NCBI GenBank assembly: GCA_902492185.1
Contig: CABUKY010000128.1
Span: 1-5,252 of the forward strand
Reading direction: 5' to 3'
Length of the DNA stretch: 5,252 bases
DNA from: an uncultured Collinsella sp.
Lineage (GTDB): Bacteria; Actinomycetota; Coriobacteriia; Coriobacteriales; Coriobacteriaceae
Below are positions 1 through 5,252 of this stretch, one piece after another. The position numbers were made by a program, and so were the translations under genes. The number at the start of each line of letters is the position of its first letter. Positions within the stretch are counted from its first letter, which is position 1. Under the pieces are notes generated by a model, which searched no databases, was not told where the DNA came from, and saw nothing but the letters and a program-made list of their open reading frames with translations.

Positions 1-828
<828 letters not shown>

Positions 829-829
829 C

Positions 830-1378
830 TTACGAATAAACCTCCGGTTTCAAAATGCCCAGATACGGAAGGTTACGATAGCGCTCGGCATAGTCGAGGC
901 CGTAGCCCACCACAAAGGCATCGGGGCAATGGGTTCCAACATACTTGGGCGTGATGGCCGAGGTGCGGTCCTCAACGTCCTTCCACAGGAAGGCAGCGAC
1001 CTCCAGCGAAGCGGGCTTGCGGCTCTCGAGGTTCTTCATCAGGTACTTGAGGGTCAGGCCCGAGTCCAGAATGTCCTCGACGATCAGCACGTCGCGACCA
1101 CGGATGTCGATATCCAGATCCTTAATGATACGCACGATGCCCGAAGACTTCACACCGTCGCCATAGCTCGAAACAGCCATGAAATCGATGTTGGTCGGTA
1201 GCTCAATCTTGCGCATCAGGTCGCCCATAAAGACAACGGCACCGCGCAGAACCGCGATCAGCACCAGATCCTTACCCGCGTAGTCGCGAGTGATCTCCTC
1301 GCCCAGGCGAGAAACGATGCCGTCGATATCCTCCTGCGTAAACAGAACCTTCTCGATATCCGGATGTTGAGAAGCCAT
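830..1378 (-). CDS. hpt: Hypoxanthine (guanine) phosphoribosyltransferase
   Basis: This purine-salvage enzyme transfers phosphoribosyl from PRPP to hypoxanthine or guanine, giving IMP or GMP in the cytosol. The protein has 182 residues, normal for bacterial HPRT. Visible landmarks are the LRGA early loop (44–47), the flexible SSYG loop (70–73), the PRPP-binding VEDILDSGLT block (100–109) with its acidic pair E101/D102 and the candidate catalytic base D105, the purine-contacting lysine K133, and the strongly conserved GYGLDYAERYRNLP block (158–171) that includes the Mg-binding aspartate D162. The stretch after K133 departs from the LLDKP wording common in Firmicutes, but that stretch varies in the family. 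The start ATG at 1378 is preceded by GAAAGGG (1384–1390) with a 5-base spacer. The gene sits between tilS and ftsH, the order also seen in Bacillus subtilis, and abuts ftsH with a one-base gap, indicating an operon. Confidence 0.97.
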   Translation of the reverse strand: MASQHPDIEKVLFTQEDIDGIVSRLGEEITRDYAGKDLVLIAVLRGAVVFMGDLMRKIELPTNIDFMAVSSYGDGVKSSGIVRIIKDLDIDIRGRDVLIVEDILDSGLTLKYLMKNLESRKPASLEVAAFLWKDVEDRTSAITPKYVGTHCPDAFVVGYGLDYAERYRNLPYLGILKPEVYS

Positions 1379-1383
1379 GACAA

Positions 1384-1390
1384 CCCTTTC
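1384..1390 (-). promoter_or_regulatory. Ribosome binding site of hpt
   Basis: Read on the minus strand, GAAAGGG lies five bases before the hpt ATG. It is a moderate Shine-Dalgarno match and supports the start at 1378. Confidence 0.6.
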
Positions 1391-1435
1391 TTGTGCTTAA
1401 TCGCCCACACACCGCCGTATGGACGCGAACTACAC

Positions 1436-1465
1436 ATTCTAGCAGCGCACGGGGTATATTTTCCA
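1436..1465 (-). promoter_or_regulatory. Candidate sigma-A promoter for hpt–ftsH
   Basis: On the minus strand, TGGAAA (1460–1465, 4 of 6 to TTGACA) and TAGAAT (1436–1441, 5 of 6 to TATAAT) are separated by 18 bases. Transcription would start near 1429 and leave a leader of about 50 nt before hpt. The location in the tilS–hpt gap fits, but the -35 box is weak. It could be a secondary promoter, with hpt also read from tilS. Confidence 0.4.
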
Positions 1466-1466
1466 G

Positions 1467-1487
1467 CCCGCGCACCATCAGCGCGGG
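1467..1487 (-). repeat. GC-rich hairpin in the tilS–hpt gap
   Basis: CCCGCGC (1467–1473) and GCGCGGG (1481–1487) form a perfect 7-bp inverted repeat around a 7-base loop. It lies 39 bases after the tilS stop and one base upstream of the candidate hpt -35 box. No T-run follows on either strand, so it is not a standard intrinsic terminator. It may attenuate tilS transcripts, act as an operator for hpt, or have no role. Confidence 0.45.
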
Positions 1488-1526
1488 AATACCGTCAACG
1501 CCGCACAGAACAGCTGGTGCGAGGGG

Positions 1527-3065
1527 CTAATCCGCGTCAACCACGCGAAGCAGATAAGCCACACGCGTCGCCGCCGTGCATTTAAAACGTTCGTCCGCGC
1601 GAACTCCGGCGACCCACACCACGGCACCTCCCGGCGCCGTCCTCACCACGGGCACGCCGGCGCGCTCGGAAACGGGAATGCGAGCCTCGCCTAGCAAGTC
1701 GGATACCTTCTTGCTTCGGCCACTCATTCCTAACGGGCACATCACGTCTCCCGGTGCGGGACCGTCCACCCACAGGCGCGCCAATCGCGCCTCTGCAGGG
1801 ATCTCGCCACGTGAGCCCGCCAGGATCCGCTCACTATCGCTGTCGGCAAAACCCAGGGCAGCCGCGTCTACCAAAGCTGTCACTTCCCCGGCAGCCGCAA
1901 GTTCACGGGCGCGGCGCACGATATCGCATCCCGGCTCAACGGCCATCGGTTCTGTGACCAGCATACGTCCCCCGCCCAACGGCAAACGACCGGGTACGGT
2001 AACCCAGTCCGCGACCAGGCCCTCGCGAGCCGCCGGCGCCTTAAACGCCAGCATGCCAAACTCAATGCGTGCGTCAATCCCCGCCGGAAGCGTGACCGAG
2101 CCGGCGCCCTCGGCAACGCAGGAAAGGACTCGCTCCACATGTCGCATCTCTGGACGAGCGTCCGGATCGATGCGCTTAATTGCCAGTCGCACGATACGCC
2201 GCGCGATTACCACCTCGGCCGCAGCAAGGCGCCTGGCATCGAGCACCAGCGCGCCCGCCGCCTCCTTACGCAGGCAGCTTCGAAACGCCTGTGCCGAAAG
2301 CTGAGACAAAAACGCGTCCTCATCGCCTAAGATCTCGCAGGCGGCGCCAATCGTCTTGCAAACGCTCGCGTTGCGCTGCGCCACCACCGGCATCACCCGA
2401 TGGCGCACGTAGTTTCGCAGATACGAGATATCCTCATTGCTCTCGTCTTCACGCCACGGCTGACCATGTACCTGTAGATAGCCCACGAGCTCGCCATGAG
2501 TTAGGCCGAGCAAGGGACGCACCACAATATTCCTCCGGCGAGGAATGCTCGATAGGCCAGCGGGCCCTGAACCCTTAATTGCGTTCATCAAAAACGTTTC
2601 CGCGCGATCCGAAGACGTGTGCGCGGTGCAGATACGAGCCGCCGTTCGCGGTGCCCCCGTCTGGGCGCAGAGCTCGCGAACATACCTCCGCGCCGCGGCA
2701 TAGCGCACCTCGCGGGCCGCGGCCTCAACATTGCCCGACTCCCCATCAAAATAAGCGTGCTCCACGCACAGCGGTAAACCATATTTCGCGCAGAGCTCAC
2801 GCACAAAGGCCTCGTCGCCATCGGACGCCTTGCCGCGCAGATGATGGTTTACATGCAGCACATGCAGGCGCTCGCGAGCAATGGGGGCAACACCGCGTCC
2901 GTCTTGGATATCCAGCTTTGATGTGCACGCCATAAGAAGCAGTGCCGTCGAGTCCGCGCCGCCTGATACCATGAGCACGACAGGAGCAGCCTGCTGCCTC
3001 GTTCGGGTCTCATCGACTGCCCCGGGCACGGCATGGTGTCCGTAATGCTGTGATACCGTTGGCAT
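1527..3065 (-). CDS. tilS: tRNA(Ile)-lysidine synthetase TilS
   Basis: TilS attaches lysine to C34 of the tRNA-Ile CAU anticodon using ATP, converting it to lysidine so that the tRNA reads AUA and is charged with isoleucine. The protein has 512 residues, somewhat longer than Bacillus or Escherichia TilS. Visible in order: the N-type PP-ATPase P-loop SGGADS (34–39); HVNHHLRG (71–78); the HxxxDRAET block (149–157), where the usual DDQAET reads SDRAET; KGSG and RPLL blocks (164–186); the DESNEDISYLRNYVR signature (207–221); and a C-terminal TilS domain with PLGMSGRSKKVSDLL (444–458), IPVSER and VVWVAGVRADERF (482–494). The ATG at 3065 is chosen because an AGGAGG at 3072–3077 sits six bases upstream. 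The gene is divergent from the hydrolase gene at 3114 and heads the cluster with hpt and ftsH, matching conserved synteny. Confidence 0.97.
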   Translation of the reverse strand: MPTVSQHYGHHAVPGAVDETRTRQQAAPVVLMVSGGADSTALLLMACTSKLDIQDGRGVAPIARERLHVLHVNHHLRGKASDGDEAFVRELCAKYGLPLCVEHAYFDGESGNVEAAAREVRYAAARRYVRELCAQTGAPRTAARICTAHTSSDRAETFLMNAIKGSGPAGLSSIPRRRNIVVRPLLGLTHGELVGYLQVHGQPWREDESNEDISYLRNYVRHRVMPVVAQRNASVCKTIGAACEILGDEDAFLSQLSAQAFRSCLRKEAAGALVLDARRLAAAEVVIARRIVRLAIKRIDPDARPEMRHVERVLSCVAEGAGSVTLPAGIDARIEFGMLAFKAPAAREGLVADWVTVPGRLPLGGGRMLVTEPMAVEPGCDIVRRARELAAAGEVTALVDAAALGFADSDSERILAGSRGEIPAEARLARLWVDGPAPGDVMCPLGMSGRSKKVSDLLGEARIPVSERAGVPVVRTAPGGAVVWVAGVRADERFKCTAATRVAYLLRVVDAD

Positions 3066-3113
3066 TCGCTTCCTCCTCTATTCGTCCGCACCCATTGTAT
3101 CCTTTGGAATCTT
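3066..3113. promoter_or_regulatory. 48-bp divergent promoter region, tilS / MBL hydrolase
   Basis: Both genes must start from, or into, this short gap. On the minus strand TACAAT (3094–3099, 5 of 6 to the -10 consensus) would give a tilS leader of about 22 nt containing its AGGAGG. Its -35 position falls inside the hydrolase reading frame and is poor. On the plus strand TATCCT (3098–3103, 4 of 6) would start transcription close to the ATG at 3114, implying an almost leaderless hydrolase mRNA. That fits the lack of a good Shine-Dalgarno there. The two -10 boxes overlap by two bases. Neither -35 is convincing. Confidence 0.35.
3072..3077 (-). promoter_or_regulatory. Strong ribosome binding site of tilS
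   Basis: AGGAGG on the minus strand, six bases before the ATG at 3065. It decides the tilS start. Confidence 0.85.
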
Positions 3114-3923
3114 ATGTCTCGTCTGCACCTTCATATCCTCGGCAGTGGCTCTAAAGGCAACTGCGCACTCATCGAGGGCCCGCAGGGGCTCATTATGGTC
3201 GATGACGGACTGTCTCGCCGCGAGACATTAAAGCGCATGGCAGAACTGGGGCTCTCGACAGACAACGTCTCGGCTCTTCTCATTACTCATGAGCATAGCG
3301 ATCACATCAAGGGCCTCGATGTCTGGTGCAAGCACTGGCACGGCCCCCTCTTTGCCAGCAGGGGCACTCTTTCGAACAAAGAAAATCTTTCGCATCTGCC
3401 TGTCGAGGAATTCGATCCCGGCGACGCCCTATCCATTGCCGGCATCCACGTGCAAACCTACTCAACATCACACGATGTCATCAATCCAGTCGGTTATCGA
3501 TTCGACGCCCTCGATGATTCCATCGGCTTTGCCACCGACACCGGAGAGCTATCGAGCCAAGCCATGAACACCCTCAAAGATTGTCGAGTCCTCGCGCTCG
3601 AAAGCAACCACGATGTGACCATGCTGCGCGAGGGAGAATATCCCCGCTTTCTTCAGGAGCGCATCCTGTCTGCAAGGGGACACCTCTCCAACAGCCAAGC
3701 CGCCGAAGCCGCGCGCGAACTTGTTACAGATCGCACCGAACAGCTCATTGCCATGCATATCAGCCAAGATAACAATCGTCCGAGCCTTACCGTCAAAAGC
3801 TATGCCAAAGCTCTGGCCGCAACCCTGGATGACGAGGTCGGCAGCTCCGCAACCCTTCTCCAAGGATCGCGAAAACTCTCGATACGCCCTGCGAGTCAGT
3901 ATCAACCGGCAACCATTCAATAG
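3114..3923 (+). CDS. MBL-fold metallo-hydrolase, YycJ/WalJ-like
   Basis: This is a cytosolic metallo-beta-lactamase-fold hydrolase of 269 residues, the usual size for the YycJ/WalJ group. Known members are linked to cell-wall or DNA-repair phenotypes and act like nucleases. Substrate cannot be read from this sequence. Visible features are the N-terminal GSGSKGNCALIE block (10–21) typical of the group; the first acidic metal-loop residue D30; the metal motif HEHSDH (59–64); H120 in TSHD; the bridging aspartate D142 in ATDTG; ESNHD (163–167); RGHLSN (188–193); and a C-terminal histidine, H215 in MHISQ. All metal ligands expected for an active dinuclear site seem present. The ATG at 3114 has only a weak GGAA upstream, so the mRNA may be nearly leaderless. 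No walRK genes are adjacent, so no symbol is assigned. It ends at a shared terminator with the convergent Hsp20 gene. Confidence 0.92.
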   Translation: MSRLHLHILGSGSKGNCALIEGPQGLIMVDDGLSRRETLKRMAELGLSTDNVSALLITHEHSDHIKGLDVWCKHWHGPLFASRGTLSNKENLSHLPVEEFDPGDALSIAGIHVQTYSTSHDVINPVGYRFDALDDSIGFATDTGELSSQAMNTLKDCRVLALESNHDVTMLREGEYPRFLQERILSARGHLSNSQAAEAARELVTDRTEQLIAMHISQDNNRPSLTVKSYAKALAATLDDEVGSSATLLQGSRKLSIRPASQYQPATIQ

Positions 3924-3933
3924 ACTGTCCTAA

Positions 3934-3982
3934 ACAACAAAAAGGGCCGGGAATCGCTTCCCAGCCCCTTTTGTTGTCTTTT
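3934..3982. terminator. Bidirectional intrinsic terminator between the MBL hydrolase and Hsp20 genes
   Basis: Arms 3934–3953 and 3958–3977 pair over about 18 bp with two mismatches (3948/3963 and 3943/3968) around the four-base loop TCGC. The GC-rich core is flanked by A-rich sequence on the left and T-rich sequence on the right, with a further TTTT at 3979–3982, so a U-rich tail is made in both directions. It lies 10 bases after the hydrolase stop and 28 bases after the Hsp20 stop, and suits both convergent genes. Confidence 0.9.
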
Positions 3983-4005
3983 AATAGCGAAGAACACCAA
4001 CGAAG

Positions 4006-4437
4006 TTATTCGATGGAGATCTTCGTAACGTTCTTCTTCTCGACGATCTTGGGAACCGTAACGGTCAGGATGCCGTCAGCGTACTTAGCCGAGAGGCCCT
4101 CGCTCGAAGCGTCCTTAAGATACACGCCACGCGTCGCGCTGTACGAGCTGAACTCCTTCTGCAGGAAGTTCTTGCCCTCGTTCTCCTCGTCTTCCTCGAC
4201 ATTCACGCTAATGGACAGACGGCCCTCGTTAAGCTCGACATCGATATCGTCCTTGGCGACGCCGGTCAGATAAGCCTTGACCTCATAGCCATCGCCCTTA
4301 TCCTCAACGTCAACGGGGAACGCCTTAGAGGCAATCGAGCTGTTCGCTAGGTCGCTCATATCATCAAACAGATCGAACAGCGAGCTTGCAGAGGGACGAA
4401 CGCCAAAAACCGAACGATAAGGAACCATGCTTGCCAT
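4006..4437 (-). CDS. Hsp20/alpha-crystallin family small heat-shock protein
   Basis: This is an ATP-independent holdase chaperone that binds unfolding proteins in the cytosol during stress and forms oligomers. The protein has 143 residues, typical for the family. An N-terminal arm (about 1–38, with SLFDLFDDM at 19–27) precedes the alpha-crystallin domain (about 39–130), which contains the YEVKAYLTGVAKDDIDVEL strand region (51–69) and the near-terminal ADGILTVTVPK motif (120–130, the family G-[IV]-L signature). The tail carries an I-x-I motif (I140, I142) used for oligomer contacts. The reading frame is open upstream to 4572, but the ATG at 4437 is chosen because AAAGGAGG lies just upstream with a 7-base spacer and because the extra 45 residues resemble no Hsp20 arm. 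Heat control is likely from the upstream dyads. Convergent with the MBL gene, divergent from the membrane-protein gene. Confidence 0.95.
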   Translation of the reverse strand: MASMVPYRSVFGVRPSASSLFDLFDDMSDLANSSIASKAFPVDVEDKGDGYEVKAYLTGVAKDDIDVELNEGRLSISVNVEEDEENEGKNFLQKEFSSYSATRGVYLKDASSEGLSAKYADGILTVTVPKIVEKKNVTKISIE

Positions 4438-4444
4438 GTTTACC

Positions 4445-4452
4445 CCTCCTTT
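4445..4452 (-). promoter_or_regulatory. Strong ribosome binding site of the Hsp20 gene
   Basis: AAAGGAGG on the minus strand, seven bases before the ATG at 4437. It fixes the start and excludes the longer upstream frame. Its AAAG half is part of the element complementary to 4539–4546. Confidence 0.9.
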
Positions 4453-4464
4453 ATAGGACTGCCG

Positions 4465-4483
4465 AGTCATCTTCCAGGTGACT
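4465..4483. repeat. Short inverted repeat AGTCA-N9-TGACT in the Hsp20 leader
   Basis: A perfect 5-bp dyad with a nine-base spacer, lying just upstream of the Hsp20 ribosome site. It could be a minor stem in the leader RNA. Five base pairs is within chance expectation. Confidence 0.3.
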
Positions 4484-4503
4484 GGGACTTCTTTTGACGC
4501 TCT

Positions 4504-4532
4504 TATATATGCCCACCCAGTGCTCATATATA
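4504..4532. repeat. Perfect 8-bp dyad TATATATG-N13-CATATATA upstream of Hsp20
   Basis: TATATATG (4504–4511) and CATATATA (4525–4532) are exact inverted repeats around the GC-rich spacer 4512–4524. In DNA it could be a repressor or activator operator with arm centres two helical turns apart. In the Hsp20 leader RNA it would be a weak AU-only stem with one G–C pair at the loop end. The exact match is seen; the role is inferred. Confidence 0.5.
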
Positions 4533-4537
4533 CATCG

Positions 4538-4567
4538 ACTATAAAGTTTTTTGAGTCCAGTACTATA
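4538..4567 (-). promoter_or_regulatory. Candidate Hsp20 promoter boxes (two TATAGT copies)
   Basis: TATAGT, 5 of 6 to the -10 consensus, occurs twice on the minus strand, at 4562–4567 and 4538–4543, within a repeated ACTATAA spaced 24 bases apart. Transcription would start near 4555 or 4531, with leaders of about 118 or 94 nt. Neither copy has a recognisable TTGACA-type -35. The promoter may depend on an activator or alternative sigma factor, or the calls may be wrong. Confidence 0.3.
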
Positions 4568-4574
4568 AGCATAT

Positions 4575-4593
4575 CTAAGTGCGTATGACTTAG
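4575..4593. promoter_or_regulatory. HAIR-like inverted repeat CTAAGT-N7-ACTTAG, candidate HspR-type operator
   Basis: CTAAGT (4575–4580) and ACTTAG (4588–4593) are perfect 6-bp inverted repeats with a seven-base spacer. The actinobacterial HspR operator (HAIR) is CTTGAGT-N7-ACTCAAG. Spacing and polarity match exactly, and each six-base arm agrees at 4 of 6 positions. The repeat covers the -35 region of the candidate -10 at 4562–4567, a classic repressor position. A lone TTGAGT half-site also occurs at 4551–4556. No hspR gene is in the window, so HspR binding is inferred. Confidence 0.4.
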
Positions 4594-4605
4594 GTTTTAG
4601 GAAGG

Positions 4606-4631
4606 TTAAGGTTCTTTGAACCAGAGCTTAA
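4606..4631. repeat. Nested dyad GGTTC-TTT-GAACC with outer TTAAG/CTTAA
   Basis: GGTTC (4610–4614) and GAACC (4618–4622) are perfect inverted repeats around TTT, enclosed asymmetrically by TTAAG (4606–4610) and CTTAA (4627–4631). It contains a TTGAAC (4616–4621, 4 of 6 to a -35 box) that could serve the rightward gene, with TATGTC (4640–4645) a poor -10 at 18 bases. An operator or a weak hairpin is possible. Confidence 0.3.
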
Positions 4632-4673
4632 ATACCGAGTATGTCCCCAGCTACAAATAACAAGGGGCTTACA

Positions 4674-4706
4674 ATGAGCGCGTACACGTTGTTGGTAACG
4701 AGCTAA
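4674..4706 (+). CDS. Possible 10-codon leader peptide (MSAYTLLVTS)
   Basis: ATG at 4674 opens a 10-codon frame ending in TAA at 4704–4706. It is preceded by AAGGGG (4662–4667) with an ideal six-base spacer, a better ribosome site than that of the larger gene downstream. Its stop codon runs directly into the AAAGGG used by the next gene, eight bases before that ATG, as in translational coupling. The frame differs from the downstream one, so this is not an N-terminal extension. The codons show no run of a single amino acid as in classical attenuators. An open frame this short can arise by chance; the ribosome-site quality and stop placement are the only support. Confidence 0.35.
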   Translation: MSAYTLLVTS

Positions 4707-4714
4707 AGGGCATC

Positions 4715-5182
4715 ATGGACGACCAAAACCAGAACAAAATGTTTATGCCGACGCAGGGGGAAGATACTTCCACGCAGCCGCCACGGTTCCATCGTCCCCA
4801 CATCTCGCAAGAGCCCATTAATGATCCGGAGCCCGAGTATGTGACGAGAAATCGATATCAAACACTCGAGGATGCCCAAACGGGGCGTAAACATATGGGC
4901 GTCGCCTCGGGAGACCCTGTATATCTGAAAGACGCACCATTATCTAAAAACAGCGCAGCTAGTGATGAGCCGATGAAAGCATCCGCCACTCATCAACAAA
5001 GAGGTCCTCGACCAAAGCAAACCTTGACGCATTCGGCTCGCTATCTCGAAACGCCAAAACAGGGAAAATCAATCTTCGTTTCATCAAGTAAACGACGCAA
5101 GCGGCATCGACTGACAATCCTGCTTTTGATCATTGTGGCCATAGCAGTTGCCCTTGTTATTCGATTTATCTTCTTTAAATAA
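4715..5182 (+). CDS. Hypothetical tail-anchored membrane protein, 155 residues
   Basis: I do not recognise this protein. It is hydrophilic and low in hydrophobic residues over about 1–125, rich in Gln, Pro, Asp, Thr and Ser, and probably disordered. A dense basic cluster KRRKRHR (126–132) is followed by one strongly hydrophobic helix (about 133–154) ending one residue before the C-terminus. By the positive-inside rule the long N-terminal part should be cytosolic, making it a tail-anchored single-pass protein. There is no signal peptide, cysteine pair or enzyme motif. The ATG at 4715 has AAAGGG four bases upstream (positions 4705–4710), and no earlier in-frame start is evident. The gene is visibly less GC-rich than tilS, hpt or ftsH. 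It is divergent from Hsp20 and may be coupled to the small ORF ending at 4706. Lineage-specific membrane adaptor or anchor is one possibility, without direct support. Confidence 0.75.
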   Translation: MDDQNQNKMFMPTQGEDTSTQPPRFHRPHISQEPINDPEPEYVTRNRYQTLEDAQTGRKHMGVASGDPVYLKDAPLSKNSAASDEPMKASATHQQRGPRPKQTLTHSARYLETPKQGKSIFVSSSKRRKRHRLTILLLIIVAIAVALVIRFIFFK

Positions 5183-5252
5183 AGGCTCAATACCAAAAAC
5201 GATAAGATCGTCTGGTGTAATAGAGTCATTTACGCCCCATAAACGCAAAAAA
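5183..5252. other. Intergenic tail of the window, no supported gene
   Basis: Two small dyads are visible: ACGAT-AAG-ATCGT (5199–5211), and GGTGTAA (5214–5220) against TTACGCC (5230–5236) with one G–U pair. Neither is followed by a T-run, so I do not call a terminator. The window ends in an A6 run at 5247–5252, which could be the left flank of a terminator or simply AT-rich spacer. No tRNA or coding frame is evident. Confidence 0.5.

Larger units (their letters stand above)
4449..4546 (-). promoter_or_regulatory. Candidate RNA switch in the Hsp20 leader: upstream element complementary to the SD
   Basis: In the minus-strand transcript, CUUUAUAG (4539–4546) is perfectly complementary to CUAUAAAG (4449–4456), whose AAAG is the first half of the Shine-Dalgarno. 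Pairing would close an 82-base loop holding two smaller stems (4504–4532 and 4465–4483). An AU-rich helix on the ribosome site of a small heat-shock gene is what an RNA thermometer needs. The 8-bp match could be chance, and the upstream arm overlaps a candidate -10 box at 4538–4543. If transcription starts from that box, the arm is not in the mRNA. Confidence 0.3.

Noticed and set aside
1576..2304. Long open frame on the plus strand, antisense to tilS (242 codons)
   Set aside because: It lies wholly within well-supported tilS. Its product is low-complexity Arg/Ala/Ser/Pro, as expected from reading GC-rich DNA antisense. There is no family resemblance.
3549..3920. Minus-strand open frame opposite the MBL gene (123 codons)
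   Set aside because: It is antisense to a gene with complete metal-binding motifs, and neither a ribosome site nor a recognisable domain was seen.
4494..4499. TTGACG on the plus strand, a good -35 hexamer
   Set aside because: No acceptable -10 hexamer follows at 16–18 bases, and it would fire into the gap more than 200 bases before the next gene.
4519..4526. AGTGCTCA resembling half of a CIRCE (HrcA) operator
   Set aside because: Only one half is partly matched, and no TTAGCACTC-N9-GAGTGCTAA partner is present at the right spacing.
4438..4572. 45-residue N-terminal extension of Hsp20
   Set aside because: The frame happens to be open, but the strong AAAGGAGG sits before the ATG at 4437, and the extra residues are encoded by the AT-rich promoter region.
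4670..4675. TACAAT as a -10 box for the membrane-protein gene
   Set aside because: It overlaps the small ORF's start codon and has no -35 match at 16–18 bases. Transcription from here would also exclude the well-placed AAGGGG.
5199..5211. ACGAT-AAG-ATCGT hairpin as terminator of the membrane-protein gene
   Set aside because: The stem is only 5 bp, is AT-rich, and is not followed by a T-run.

Overview
The window looks like ordinary chromosome of a moderately GC-rich actinobacterium. The tilS–hpt–ftsH gene order and the protein wording suggest class Coriobacteriia (Collinsella or a relative). That placement is inference from recognition, not from a database search.

Layout. Positions 1–3065 carry three genes read leftward: tilS (tRNA-Ile lysidine synthetase), hpt (hypoxanthine phosphoribosyltransferase) and ftsH (membrane AAA+ protease, cut off by the left edge). 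hpt and ftsH are separated by one base and are surely cotranscribed. tilS is 148 bp upstream of hpt, and that gap holds a GC-rich hairpin and a candidate hpt promoter. A 48-bp divergent gap separates tilS from a rightward metallo-beta-lactamase-fold hydrolase of the YycJ/WalJ type (3114–3923). This hydrolase converges on a leftward small heat-shock protein gene (4006–4437), and a strong bidirectional terminator lies between them. A second divergent gap (4438–4714) is AT-rich and full of symmetric elements. It leads into a rightward gene for an unrecognised 155-residue, probably tail-anchored membrane protein (4715–5182), preceded by a possible 10-codon leader ORF. The last 70 bases hold no gene I can support.

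How the genes relate. tilS, hpt and ftsH are housekeeping genes for tRNA decoding, purine salvage and membrane protein quality control, and their linkage is conserved across many Gram-positive bacteria. Hsp20 and FtsH both act in proteostasis, but nothing in the sequence ties them to one regulon.

The most informative region is the Hsp20 upstream region. It contains an inverted repeat with the geometry of an HspR (HAIR) operator (CTAAGT-N7-ACTTAG), a perfect 8-bp AT-only-core dyad with a 13-base spacer, two TATAGT boxes, and an 8-base stretch complementary to the start of the Hsp20 Shine-Dalgarno. Together these suggest transcriptional and perhaps RNA-level heat control, but this is a hypothesis. 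I found no mobile element, CRISPR array, tRNA, rRNA or defence system, and no clear new multi-gene system.
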